From Actinoplanes oryzae (GTDB lineage Bacteria > Actinomycetota > Actinomycetes > Mycobacteriales > Micromonosporaceae): a stretch of DNA of 44,076 nt. The stretch spans positions 1 through 44,076 of the forward strand of contig NZ_JAUQWH010000069.1 in NCBI RefSeq assembly GCF_030757795.1, read 5' to 3'. Of the stretch, positions 14,479 through 22,568 are shown in pieces; positions within the stretch are counted from its first letter, which is position 1, and every line of letters starts with the position of its first letter. A program made the position numbers and the translations under genes. The notes under the pieces are model-generated. The model was not told the DNA's origin and ran no database searches. It worked only from the letters and a program-made list of their open reading frames with translations.

Positions 14479-14986
14479 GACGGCTCTCCTTGGTGATGAA
14501 GACCTCGGTGCCGAGGATCTGGCGCAGCGCGTCCAGCCCCCGCGAGGTGTAGCTCTTGACCGTTCCCTCGGGGCAGCCCAGCGTCTCGGCGGTCTCCCGG
14601 ACGCTCAGGCCCTCCAGGTAGCGCAGCGTCAGCACAGCCCGCAGCCGCTTGGGCAGCTGCTGCAGCGCCTGGCGCACCTTCAGCCGGTCGTCGACGTGGC
14701 CGGTGCTGTCGTAGGGCAGCGGCCGGTCCGGCATCGCGTCGCTCTGTGCCCGCTCCCGCCGCCACCAGGGGCGGCGGGTCTCGTCGATGGCCGCGCGGAC
14801 CACCGCGGTGCGGGCATAAGCGGCGTGGTTGTCGATCCGCCGCCACTTCACGTACAGCTTCGCGAGGGCGGTCATCACCGCGTCCTCGGCCGCCTGCCAG
14901 TCGCCGCACGTGAGGTACGCCAGGCCGCGCAGCGAATCCATCTGCGCGGTGACGAAGTCTCGGAACTCCGTGTCTCTGTCGCTCAC
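14459..14986 (-). CDS. SigE-family extracytoplasmic function sigma-70 factor
   Basis: A 175-residue two-domain sigma factor. Region 2 covers about 1-75 (FRDFVTAQMDSLRGLAYLTCGDWQAAEDAV ... ALAKLYVKWRRID). Region 4 covers about 105-160 (LPKRLRAVLTLRYLEGLSVRETAETLGCPEGTVKSYTSRGL). It matches the 'SigE family' group common and expanded in Micromonosporaceae and Streptomyces. The GTG start has no Shine-Dalgarno. A CGTCTA box 6 bases upstream paired with TGTAACC suggests a leaderless, ECF-type and possibly autoregulated promoter. It lies between mqnP (31-bp gap) and the membrane partner (20-bp overlap). Confidence 0.93.
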   Translation of the reverse strand: MSDRDTEFRDFVTAQMDSLRGLAYLTCGDWQAAEDAVMTALAKLYVKWRRIDNHAAYARTAVVRAAIDETRRPWWRRERAQSDAMPDRPLPYDSTGHVDDRLKVRQALQQLPKRLRAVLTLRYLEGLSVRETAETLGCPEGTVKSYTSRGLDALRQILGTEVFITKESRREARAV

Positions 14987-14992
14987 GGGGAT

Positions 14993-15022
14993 TAGACGGG
15001 TCCGGCGGCCGGGGAGGTTACA
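14993..15022 (-). promoter_or_regulatory. candidate ECF-type promoter for the sigma factor gene
   Basis: On the minus strand, TGTAACC (15022-15016) and CGTCTA (14998-14993) are separated by 17 bases. AAC in the -35 and CGTC in the -10 are hallmarks of ECF-dependent promoters. The -10 ends 6 bases before the GTG of the sigma gene, so the predicted transcript is leaderless. The -35 overlaps the mqnP stop codon (15018-15020). This is consensus matching, not proof. Confidence 0.5.
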
Positions 15023-15917
15023 TCACGATCAGATCAAGGAGCGTGAACACGAAGAGGGCGATGCCCACGAAGCCGTTCGCGGTGAAGAAGGCCCGGTTGA
15101 CCTTGGACAGGTCGGTCGGGGTGACGACGACGTGTTGGTAGACGAACGACGCCGCGGTGAGCGCCAGGCCGGCCCAGTAGAACCAGCTCAGGTCGACCAG
15201 GAAGCCGAACCAGACGAACAGCGCGAACGTGACGACGTGGGTCACGGTCGAGATGTGCAGCGCCGTGCGGACGCCGAAGCGGGCCGGGGTGGAGTGCACC
15301 CCGATCTGCCGGTCGATCTCCACGTCCTGGCAGGCGTAGATGATGTCGAAGCCGCCGATCCACAGGCCGACCGCGACGCCGAGCACCCAGGCCGGGCCCG
15401 AGCCGTCGAACGTGCCGGTGATCGCCAGCCAGGCGCCGACCGGAGCCACCGCCTGCGCGAGCGCCAGCACGTAGTGCGGGAAGTTCGTGAACCGCTTCGC
15501 GTACGGATAGACGATGAGCGGGATCACGGCCAGCGGCGACAGCGCCAGGCAGAGCCAGTTGAGCAGGGCGGCGGCGAGAAAGAACACCACGAGCGAGACG
15601 GCCGCGCCGGTCCAGGCCGTGCGCACGCTCACCGCGCCCGTGACGAGCTCGCGATTCCTCGTACGCGGGTTCTGCGCGTCGATCTTGCGGTCGAGGATGC
15701 GGTTCGCCGCCATGGCGAACGTGCGCCCCGCGACCATCGCGACCGTGATCAGCAGCAGATCGACCCAGTGCACGCCGGTGCCGAGCCGGTCCATGGCGAC
15801 CAGCGCCGACAGATAGGCGAACGGCAGCGCGAAGACCGAGTGCTCGATCGCGACCAGCCGCAGGAAGGCCTTGACCTTGCCCGGCTTCTCGGGTGCCGCC
15901 GGCGCGAGCGCTGTCAT
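15018..15917 (-). CDS. mqnP: UbiA-family prenyltransferase MqnP (menaquinone biosynthesis)
   Basis: A membrane prenyltransferase of 299 residues with eight or nine helices. Both Asp-rich motifs are present: NRILDRKIDAQNPRTRNREL (first, about residues 72-91) and YACQDVEIDRQIGVHS (second, about 195-210). They bind Mg2+ and the polyprenyl diphosphate. In the futalosine pathway MqnP prenylates 1,4-dihydroxy-6-naphthoate before decarboxylation. The ATG overlaps the stop of the upstream ubiD gene in ATGA, and AAGGAA lies 8 bases upstream. The ubiD coupling argues for MqnP rather than another UbiA family member. Confidence 0.92.
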   Translation of the reverse strand: MTALAPAAPEKPGKVKAFLRLVAIEHSVFALPFAYLSALVAMDRLGTGVHWVDLLLITVAMVAGRTFAMAANRILDRKIDAQNPRTRNRELVTGAVSVRTAWTGAAVSLVVFFLAAALLNWLCLALSPLAVIPLIVYPYAKRFTNFPHYVLALAQAVAPVGAWLAITGTFDGSGPAWVLGVAVGLWIGGFDIIYACQDVEIDRQIGVHSTPARFGVRTALHISTVTHVVTFALFVWFGFLVDLSWFYWAGLALTAASFVYQHVVVTPTDLSKVNRAFFTANGFVGIALFVFTLLDLIVM

Positions 15918-17371
15918 ATGCCGTATTCCTTCCACCGCTTGTCCACCAGGGCGCTCACCTCGGGCGCCATGGTCATCGCCTCGGGCCAGCCCCTCGTGTA
16001 CCCCTCGGTAGGCAGCTTACGGGTGGCGTCGATCCCCGCCTTGCCGCCCCAGAACTGCTGGTAGGACGCGTGATCCAGGTGGTCAACCGGGCCCTGGGTG
16101 ACGACCAGGTCGCGGTCGTAGTCGACGTTGCCGAAGGCCCGGAAGGCGACCTCGTGATAGTCGTGGACGTCGCAGTCCTCGTCGACGACCACGATCAGTT
16201 TGGAGAGCGACATGAGGTGGGCGCCCCAGATCGCGTTCATGATCTTCTGGGCGTGCTTCGGGTAGCGCTTGCGGATCGAGACGATCACGCAGTTGTGGAA
16301 GACGCCGGCCGCCGGCATGTCGTAGTCGACGATGTCCGGGATCAGCATCTTGAGCAGCGGCAGGAAGATGCGCTCGGTGGCCTTGCCCAGGCCGTGGTCC
16401 TCCTGCGGCGGCTGCGACGTGACGATCGAGTGGTAGATCGGCTGCTTGCGCATCGTCATGGTCTCGATGTGCAGCACCGGGAACGGCTCGACCGGCGTGT
16501 AAAAGCCGGTGTGGTCGCCGAAGGGCCCCTCCGGCAGCCGCTCCCCCGGCTCCAGATAGCCCTCGAGGACGATCTGCGCCTCGGCCGGCACCTGCAGCGG
16601 CACGGTCAGGCAGTCGACCATCTCGACCCGCTCGCCGCGCAGATAGCCCGCGAACAGGTATTCGTCGATGTCGCCGGGCAGCGGCGCGCTCGCCGCATAG
16701 CTCACGACCGGGTCGCAGCCGATCGCGATGGCCACCGGCAGCCGCTGCCCGAGCCGCTCGGCCACCGCGTGGTGGGCGGTGGAGTCCTTGTGGATCTGCC
16801 AGTGCATGCCCAGCGTGTTCCTCGAGTGCTGCTGCAGCCGGTAGAGCCCCAGGTTGCGCTTGCCGGTCTCGGGGTGCTTGGTGTGCGTCAGCCCGAAGTT
16901 GTGGAAGATGCCGCCGTCGCCGGGCCACACCTGCAGGCCCGGCAGCTTGCCCAGGTCGACCTCGTCGCCCTTGAGCACGACCTCCTGGCACGGGGCGCTC
17001 TTCACCTTCTTGGGCGGGAGCGACTTGAGCTGCAGCACCTTGCCGAGGCCCTCGCGGATGCCGGACCAGCCGACCGGCAGCTCCGGCTTGATCATCGCGC
17101 CGATCCGGTCGCCCACCTCGTCGAGCCGGTCCACGCCCAGCGCCATCGCCATGCGCTTCTCGGTGCCGAAGAGATTGACGACGATCGGCATGTCGCCGCG
17201 GGTCGGATTCTCGAAGAGCAGCGCCGGACCGCCGGCCCGGACCGTGCGGGTCACGATCTCGCTGATCTCCAGCGTGGGATCGACCGGGACGCGCACGCGG
17301 CGCAACTCGCCGGCGGCCTCCAGGGCCGCGATGAAGCTCTGCAGATCGGGGTGGGGGAAGCCGCTGGCCAT
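15914..17371 (-). CDS. mqnL: UbiD-family menaquinone biosynthesis decarboxylase MqnL
   Basis: A prenyl-FMN-dependent decarboxylase of 485 residues, the normal UbiD length. It should remove the carboxyl group from prenylated 6-naphthoate during menaquinone synthesis. Conserved features are KRNLGLYRLQQHSRNTLGMHW (prFMN/Mn2+-K+ site), AIGCDPV, LPEGPFGDHTGFY (the Glu and Asp of the E-R-E/D catalytic set) and IVVVDEDCDVHD. It is the first gene of the minus-strand operon, is coupled to mqnP by a 4-base overlap, and needs the ubiX product for its cofactor. GGGGG lies directly before the ATG. The specific MqnL assignment comes from the neighbourhood; the UbiD fold itself is certain. Confidence 0.92.
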   Translation of the reverse strand: MASGFPHPDLQSFIAALEAAGELRRVRVPVDPTLEISEIVTRTVRAGGPALLFENPTRGDMPIVVNLFGTEKRMAMALGVDRLDEVGDRIGAMIKPELPVGWSGIREGLGKVLQLKSLPPKKVKSAPCQEVVLKGDEVDLGKLPGLQVWPGDGGIFHNFGLTHTKHPETGKRNLGLYRLQQHSRNTLGMHWQIHKDSTAHHAVAERLGQRLPVAIAIGCDPVVSYAASAPLPGDIDEYLFAGYLRGERVEMVDCLTVPLQVPAEAQIVLEGYLEPGERLPEGPFGDHTGFYTPVEPFPVLHIETMTMRKQPIYHSIVTSQPPQEDHGLGKATERIFLPLLKMLIPDIVDYDMPAAGVFHNCVIVSIRKRYPKHAQKIMNAIWGAHLMSLSKLIVVVDEDCDVHDYHEVAFRAFGNVDYDRDLVVTQGPVDHLDHASYQQFWGGKAGIDATRKLPTEGYTRGWPEAMTMAPEVSALVDKRWKEYGI

Positions 17372-17445
17372 GCCCCCAGTCTTTCACCCGTCACCCGTGG
17401 ATCACGGCTTCCGTTGCACCAAAGAAGTGTGATGAGGGAGGCTTC

Positions 17446-18303
17446 TTGAGGTTCCGGCTGTTCGCCCTCGCGGGCCTGGTCGCCGCGCTGGGGGCCGCCG
17501 TGCCGGCCCAGTCACGGCCGAAGGAGCTGCCGGCCTGCGGCAAGGGCCACGCCTCGACGAAGGCACCCACCAGCCGGCCCAGCATGAAGGCGGCGAAGGC
17601 CTGCCGGGCCACCGGCCGCGTCCTGGAGTCCGGCATGCGGCTCGACCAGGTGCGCACCCACTACACCCCGAGCGGCTACCACCACCTGGGCGCGGGCACA
17701 GCCGGCGAGTGGGGCGGCGTCTCCGGCCGCATCGAGGTCGTCGACGGCGCGGTCCGCCCCAACACCTACGACTTCGTCGCCGGCCGCTTCATGGTCAAGC
17801 GCGACCTGGGCGGCGGCAGCATCTCGTGGCTGGAGGCCGGGTGGGCCGAGACCGGCTGGGCCGGGCAGGGCCGCCAGCACATCTACACGTTCAACACCAA
17901 CACCAAGACCTGGCAGTTCTACGAACAGTACCAGCTGCGCGCCGGCGACCGGGTCTGGCTCGACCTGCACACCGACGCGGACAACGTCTGGCAGGCGTGG
18001 CTGTGGTGGAACAACCGCTGGAACCTGCTGACCGCGCAGCGCCTCCCGGTCGGCCAGAGCGCCTACGTCGAGCAGTACGTCGAGGTCCACGTCGACCCGT
18101 CGCGCCCCGCGCACGTCCTGGTCCCGACCGTCACGGTCGACAACGTGCAGCTGCGGGCGGCGGGCGGCGGGCCCTACCGCTTCTGGCGCCAGGACGTGGG
18201 CACGCTCACCGCGGACGCGTCGAAGCAGCGCAGCGGCGGCTTCTGCCTCAACTGGCGCACTCTCTACGACACGTGGGACGCGGGCGACTGCCCGAACTAC
18301 TGA
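17446..18303 (+). CDS. secreted protein of unknown function
   Basis: A 285-residue exported protein. It has a signal peptide (MRFRLFALAGLVAALGAAVPAQS) and a Lys/Ala-rich linker with two Cys (PAC, KAC). The mature domain is rich in Trp and Tyr (WLEAGWAETGWAGQ, WQAWLWWNNRWNLL) with regularly spaced aromatic strands, as in a beta-sandwich or carbohydrate-binding fold. It closes with two more Cys (GFCLNWRTLYDTWDAGDCPNY), so two disulfides are likely. No catalytic motif is recognised. The TTG start is well supported: GGGAGG lies 4 bases upstream, and the nearby ATG at 17432 runs into a stop after five codons. It is divergent from mqnL. Confidence 0.78.
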   Translation: MRFRLFALAGLVAALGAAVPAQSRPKELPACGKGHASTKAPTSRPSMKAAKACRATGRVLESGMRLDQVRTHYTPSGYHHLGAGTAGEWGGVSGRIEVVDGAVRPNTYDFVAGRFMVKRDLGGGSISWLEAGWAETGWAGQGRQHIYTFNTNTKTWQFYEQYQLRAGDRVWLDLHTDADNVWQAWLWWNNRWNLLTAQRLPVGQSAYVEQYVEVHVDPSRPAHVLVPTVTVDNVQLRAAGGGPYRFWRQDVGTLTADASKQRSGGFCLNWRTLYDTWDAGDCPNY

Positions 18304-18430
18304 GGCAGATGTCGCAGCTGGGTGGGGCGTACAGACCGTCGCTCACGCCGAGGGTCCCTGCGGTCTCCGCTGGCCGCTGGCGCGTCCAGACCGCGAAGCC
18401 CTCCGGGACTACGTCCGTGCGGGGAGACCG

Positions 18431-18628
18431 CTACTCCTCCTCGGGCCCCACCTTGTTACCGCCCGCGGCGTTGAAGACCTCGTTGCTGCTCCCGTGCGCC
18501 GGAGTGTCCCCTGTCGGCGCCTCGTCCGTCGTGAACGTGCCCGTCTCCTCGTACCCCGTCACATCCTGATCGGTGCTGCTGCCCGCATCGGGGTGGTGGC
18601 CGCCGCTCTCATTCGCGTCCGTGCTCAT
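18431..18628 (-). CDS. small acidic hydrophilic protein (65 aa)
   Basis: A short frame of 65 codons encoding a disordered, Glu/Asp/Thr/Gly-rich peptide (ends AAGGNKVGPEEE) with no Cys, Trp or hydrophobic segment. Codon third positions are strongly GC-biased, as in the neighbouring genes, and no overlapping longer gene explains it. The ribosome-binding site is weak. It resembles small acidic actinobacterial ORFs of unknown role; no family is recognised. Confidence 0.55.
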   Translation of the reverse strand: MSTDANESGGHHPDAGSSTDQDVTGYEETGTFTTDEAPTGDTPAHGSSNEVFNAAGGNKVGPEEE

Positions 18629-18704
18629 ACGCCTGGCCTACCCACCCAGCCGCCGGCCATGCCGCCGACGTCTCCGGGGTGGCCAACGGCAACATGAGTC
18701 GATC

Positions 18705-18716
18705 TAGGATCCGCGC
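18705..18716 (+). promoter_or_regulatory. candidate -10 box for a leaderless transcript of the Ig-like gene
   Basis: TAGGAT (18705-18710) lies exactly 6 bases before the ATG at 18717. That fits the TANNNT -10 arrangement of leaderless actinobacterial transcripts. AGGA within the same bases could instead act as a weak Shine-Dalgarno. No clear -35 is visible. Confidence 0.35.
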
Positions 18717-19895
18717 ATGAGAATGCGCGGTATCGTCGCCGCAATCACCACGACCGCCCTCGCGGTCGGCATCCCCCAGGCGGCCCACGCCGCCGACTCT
18801 GACACCCAGGCCCCCGTCGTGAGCCTGCTGGGCCTGCCGGACACCTATCTGCGGGCAGACGTCATCGCGACCACGGTCGTGTCCGACGACATCGGCGTGA
18901 CCAGGACCGAGCTTCTGGCCGACGGCGTGCTCGTCGGAGCCGCCGTCGGCCAGGGCACGACGTGGCAGTGGTGGGACACCAAAACCGTTCCGGACGGCCC
19001 GGTCACCCTGACCGTGCGCGCCTATGACGCGGTCGGCAACGTCGGCGAGCGCTCCGGCGGATACGTCGTCGACAACACCAAACCCACGGCCACCTTCGCT
19101 GTCGCCGAGCACAACGGCAACGTCCACGGCAATGTGCCGGTCACCGTCACCGGCGCCCACGACCCCACCAACGTCTACTCCATCGACATCGGCCGCCAGT
19201 CCTCCTACTACCCGGCCAAGGCCGGCCCCTGGGTAGTGCGGGTGGACACCGGCAAGAGCATCGACATGGCGGACCTCTTCCTGCGGGTCAACGTGCGCGA
19301 CAGGGCCGGCAACGAGGTTCAGTACTACCGCGAGCTGAGGGTCGACCAGTCGGCGCCGTACGTGAACGTGTCGAAGGCGCCGGCCGCGTATGCCCGTGGC
19401 CCGGTCTCGTTCGACGTGCAGACCTTCGACTGGAGTGACGCCACCATCGAGCTGCTGGCCAACGGCAAGAGCGTCGCCGTCCGCAAGACCGCCGCGGGCA
19501 AGGACGCGACCATGCGGCTGGCGTGGAACCCGGCCGGCAAGAACGGCAAGTACACGTTCACTGTGCGGGCCAAGGACTGGTTCGGCCAGACGCGGCAGAT
19601 CGCGCGGACGGTCACCCTCGACACCAAGGCTCCCTCGCTGTCGATCACCAAGGCACCCGGAAACAAGGCCAAGGTGAAGGGCAAGGTCACCATCAAGGCC
19701 AAGGCCGCCGACACGTACGGGGTCAGCCGCGTGGAGCTGCTGGTCAACGGCAAGGTGGTCGCGCGCGACTACCAGTCCGGCTACGCGTTCACGCTCAACA
19801 CGGCGAAGCAGAAGAAGACCTTCAAGGTCCGGCTGCGCGCCTATGACAGAGCGGGCAACGTGAAGTACACGCCCGTCCGCACCTGGCACCGCTGA
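18717..19895 (+). CDS. secreted multi-Ig-like domain protein
   Basis: An exported protein of 392 residues. A signal peptide (to about PQAAHA) is followed by four bacterial Ig-like modules of ~85-95 residues. The repeating signature is 'D-x-x-x-P-x-v-x...', then 'vtr-v-E-L-L-a-d/n-G-k-v', then 'a-y-D-r-a-G-N'. Examples are ELLADGVLVG, RAYDAVGNVG, ELLANGKSVA, VELLVNGKVV and RAYDRAGNV. Such modules act as spacers or adhesive domains in secreted or wall-bound actinobacterial proteins. No enzyme domain, LPXTG or membrane anchor is seen, so it is probably free or non-covalently wall-associated. The C-terminus is Lys-rich (KAKVKGKVTIKAKA). Confidence 0.85.
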   Translation: MRMRGIVAAITTTALAVGIPQAAHAADSDTQAPVVSLLGLPDTYLRADVIATTVVSDDIGVTRTELLADGVLVGAAVGQGTTWQWWDTKTVPDGPVTLTVRAYDAVGNVGERSGGYVVDNTKPTATFAVAEHNGNVHGNVPVTVTGAHDPTNVYSIDIGRQSSYYPAKAGPWVVRVDTGKSIDMADLFLRVNVRDRAGNEVQYYRELRVDQSAPYVNVSKAPAAYARGPVSFDVQTFDWSDATIELLANGKSVAVRKTAAGKDATMRLAWNPAGKNGKYTFTVRAKDWFGQTRQIARTVTLDTKAPSLSITKAPGNKAKVKGKVTIKAKAADTYGVSRVELLVNGKVVARDYQSGYAFTLNTAKQKKTFKVRLRAYDRAGNVKYTPVRTWHR

Positions 19896-19902
19896 GAAAC
19901 CA

Positions 19903-19936
19903 CAAGGGCGCCCCTTCCCAGGAAGAGGCGCCCTTG
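19903..19936. terminator. bidirectional hairpin between convergent genes
   Basis: CAAGGGCGCC (19903-19912) pairs with GGCGCCCTTG (19927-19936), and an inner CTTCC/GGAAG stem extends the hairpin beyond a single C-A mismatch. It sits between the stops of the Ig-like gene (19895) and ccsB (19951). It has no T-tract, which is common in high-GC actinobacteria. Confidence 0.75.
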
Positions 19937-19950
19937 GCAGTGCGGAGCTG

Positions 19951-20958
19951 TCACATGCCGCCGGCGTTGGCGTACGAGTGCAGGCCCGTGAAGAACAGGT
20001 TGACGCCGAAGAGGTTCATCAGCATCGTCACGAAGCCGAGCAGGGCGATCCACGTCGCCGTCGTGCGCTTGACGCTCGGGGTGGCCCGGGCGTGCAGGTA
20101 GGCGGCGTAGACGACGAAGGAGATGAAGGCCCAGACCTCCTTGGGGTCCCAGCCCCAGTAGCGGCCCCAGGACGCCTCGGCCCACAGGGGACCGGCGATG
20201 AGGGCGCCGAAGGTGAAGAGCGGGAAGCCGAAGGCGTGCAGCCGGAAGGTGAGCCGCTCGAGCGAGGCCGCGGCCGGCACCTTGGCGCCCAGCGAGTAGG
20301 GGAAGCGGCGCTTGCCCTGGTCGTAGCCGGTGCGGATGAGGAACATCGCCGCCGGAACGCCGCCGATCAGCAGGATGCCGCTGGCCAGGATGATCGAGGA
20401 GACGTGGATGATGAACCAGTACGAGTTCAGCGCGGGCACCAGCGGCCCGACCGGCGTGTAGGCGATCAGCCCGTCGGCGCCGAGCAGCACGGTCAGCGCG
20501 AGCGTGGCGAAGAGGCCGAGGTGGCGGATGCCGGGCCAGCGGGTCAGCACACCGAGCCACACCGCCGAGCCGACCAGGCCGACCGTGAGGATGTACTCGT
20601 ACATGTTGCCCCAGGGCATGCGGTCGGCCGCGATGCCGCGGGTGACCGTCGTGCCCAGGTGCAGCACGAACGCCAGCCAGGTGAGCCCGACGGCGATCTT
20701 GCCGACCAGCTCGCCGCGGTCCCGCCCCGGCGCCTCGGCGACCGGCTCGTCCCCGGCCGGCTCGGCCTCCGGCTCGTAGGGCGCGATGGGCGCGTCGTCG
20801 GCCGGGGCGCCCGCGCCGACGAGCTGCCGGGCGGGACGGGACGCTGCCCGCCCGATGTGGCTGCGGGCCCCGAACGCGTACTCCGCCGCATAGAACACCA
20901 TGGCCAGCAGGTACGCGAGCACCGTGATGCCCATCAGCTGGTTGGACAACTCCGCCAT
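19951..20958 (-). CDS. ccsB: cytochrome c biogenesis protein CcsB/ResC (haem handling)
   Basis: System II cytochrome c synthase subunit of 335 residues with about eight membrane helices. The tryptophan-rich WWD haem-binding motif is visible as WGRYWGWDPKEVWAFI, and conserved His residues lie in LHLGTT and FIIHVSS. Together with ResB it exports haem and ligates it to CxxCH of apocytochromes c on the outer face. An acidic, Pro-rich loop of ~50 residues sits between the first and second helices (residues ~38-85). Its ATG overlaps the resB stop by one base (TGATG). It is the last gene of the hemL-to-ccsB cluster. Confidence 0.94.
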   Translation of the reverse strand: MAELSNQLMGITVLAYLLAMVFYAAEYAFGARSHIGRAASRPARQLVGAGAPADDAPIAPYEPEAEPAGDEPVAEAPGRDRGELVGKIAVGLTWLAFVLHLGTTVTRGIAADRMPWGNMYEYILTVGLVGSAVWLGVLTRWPGIRHLGLFATLALTVLLGADGLIAYTPVGPLVPALNSYWFIIHVSSIILASGILLIGGVPAAMFLIRTGYDQGKRRFPYSLGAKVPAAASLERLTFRLHAFGFPLFTFGALIAGPLWAEASWGRYWGWDPKEVWAFISFVVYAAYLHARATPSVKRTTATWIALLGFVTMLMNLFGVNLFFTGLHSYANAGGM

Positions 20959-22568
20959 CAGGGCGTCCCTTCCTCCGGGCCGCGCGCGGCCCCCACCAGT
21001 CGTCCGAACTCGTCCGTGAAGCCCGGGTAGTCGGAGCGCGGCAGGCCACCGGCCTCCACCAAACTACCGGACTCCCCGCGCGGCCTGATCCGGAACCACA
21101 TCCTGCGCCGATGCCCCGACAGCGAGAGCATCAGGCCGAGCAGACCCACGACCGCACCGCCCAGCACGTACGGCTGTGCGGGGTCGTAGCGGACCGCGAT
21201 CGTCGCGAACTCCCGGGTGCCCACGAACTCGAGCTTCGTCCCGTCGTCCAGGGTCATCGTCTGCCCCGGGGTGAGCCGCTGCGGGCGGTCGCCGCTGATC
21301 TTCTTGAGCTGCCCGTTGTCGATCTGCCCCTGGTTGAGCGAGTAGACCGACTGCGGCAGCCCCACCTCGACGCCGAGGTCGCCCCGATAGGCCGTGAGGA
21401 ACAGCACCGGGTCGTTCTCCGCCGGGAAGATCGAGGTGGCGCCGCCGTCGGGGTCGACCGTGGGCAGGAACACGCCCTCGAAGCCGACCTGCAGCTTCAC
21501 GTCCCGCTTGTTCGTCTTCGGGTCGATGTTCACGTCCGGGAACTGCGCCACGCCCTCGCTGGTGAACATCCCGTCGCGGGGCAGGAACGGCACCACCTTG
21601 GTCTGCGACGCGCCGTAGCGGTCGGTGTAGCGCAGCACCATCGCGTAGCCGTGGCCGAGCGGGTAGATGTTGCCCTGCGACAGGCGCAGCGGGCTGTTGA
21701 CCGAGAACTCCTCCGGCTCCCACGGGCCGTCCTGCTTCGTCTGCAGCTCCACCTTCGCCGCGAAGGACTTCGCCTGCCCGCTGTCCTGGTAGGTCGCCGC
21801 GAAGTCGTTCAGGCGCAGGCAGAAGAACGGCAGGTCGGAGGGCTGGACGCGGGGCCCGAGCGAGGACTCGTCGTACTGCGTGACGCTGTTGCAGAAGGCC
21901 TCGTCCCGGCCCTCGACGAGGATCCGGTTGCCGTGCCAGCCGTACCAGTAGCCGAAGCCGACGCCGAGCAGCACGGTGAGCATGGCGGCGTGGAAGAGCA
22001 GGTTGCCGGTCTCCTTGAGGAAGCCCTTCTCCGCGGAGACCGTCCAGCTGCCGTCGGCGTGCTCGCGGACCTTCGTGCGGAAGCGCTCGGCGCGCAGGGC
22101 CTTGGCCGCGGCCTGTGCCGCCTCGGCGGGAGCGTCGGCGTGCTCCTCGGCCTCCGCGTGCTGCGGCAGGCGGTCCATCCGGCGCGGGGCGTCCGGCGGC
22201 ACGGTCCGCAGCGCCCGGATGTGGTCCCGCAGCCGCGGCGCCACGCAGCCGACGAGCGACGTGAAGAGCAGCAGGTAGATCGCCGCGAACCAGGCCGACG
22301 AGTAGACGTCGAAGGCGCCGAGGCTGTCGAGCTTCGGGGCGAGGTCCGGATGCTCCTGGAAGTACTGGGTGACCCGCTCCGGGCTCACCGGGCGTTGCGG
22401 CCACACCGAGCCCGGGATCGCGGCCACCGCCCAGAGGAAGAGCAGGACGAGGGCCGTACGCATGCTGGTCAGCTGGCGCCACGAGTTGCGCAGCAGGGTC
22501 AGCAGCCGGTTGGGCCGGCGCGGCGGAGGCGCCACGGCCGGGGCGGGGCGTTCGTCGACGGCCGTCAC
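20958..22568 (-). CDS. resB: cytochrome c biogenesis protein ResB (Ccs1)
   Basis: A 536-residue partner of CcsB in the System II haem lyase. Helices are seen at about 38-58 (TALVLLFLWAVAAIPGSVWP), 88-108 (WFAAIYLLLFTSLVGCVAP), 183-205 (LLFHAAMLTVLLGVGFGYWYGW) and near the C-terminus (YVLGGAVVGLLGLMLSL). A large extracytoplasmic domain lies between the last two. The start is the GTG at 22568, which overlaps the ccdA stop in GTGA. The same strand-wise order resA-ccdA-resB-ccsB occurs in Mycobacterium tuberculosis (Rv0526-Rv0529), which supports the assignment. Confidence 0.93.
   Translation of the reverse strand: MTAVDERPAPAVAPPPRRPNRLLTLLRNSWRQLTSMRTALVLLFLWAVAAIPGSVWPQRPVSPERVTQYFQEHPDLAPKLDSLGAFDVYSSAWFAAIYLLLFTSLVGCVAPRLRDHIRALRTVPPDAPRRMDRLPQHAEAEEHADAPAEAAQAAAKALRAERFRTKVREHADGSWTVSAEKGFLKETGNLLFHAAMLTVLLGVGFGYWYGWHGNRILVEGRDEAFCNSVTQYDESSLGPRVQPSDLPFFCLRLNDFAATYQDSGQAKSFAAKVELQTKQDGPWEPEEFSVNSPLRLSQGNIYPLGHGYAMVLRYTDRYGASQTKVVPFLPRDGMFTSEGVAQFPDVNIDPKTNKRDVKLQVGFEGVFLPTVDPDGGATSIFPAENDPVLFLTAYRGDLGVEVGLPQSVYSLNQGQIDNGQLKKISGDRPQRLTPGQTMTLDDGTKLEFVGTREFATIAVRYDPAQPYVLGGAVVGLLGLMLSLSGHRRRMWFRIRPRGESGSLVEAGGLPRSDYPGFTDEFGRLVGAARGPEEGTP

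Noticed and set aside
18360..18431. Inverted repeat GCGGTCTCC ... GGAGACCGC as a terminator after the secreted protein gene
   Set aside because: The arms are only 9 bp and separated by 54 bases, too loose to call with confidence.
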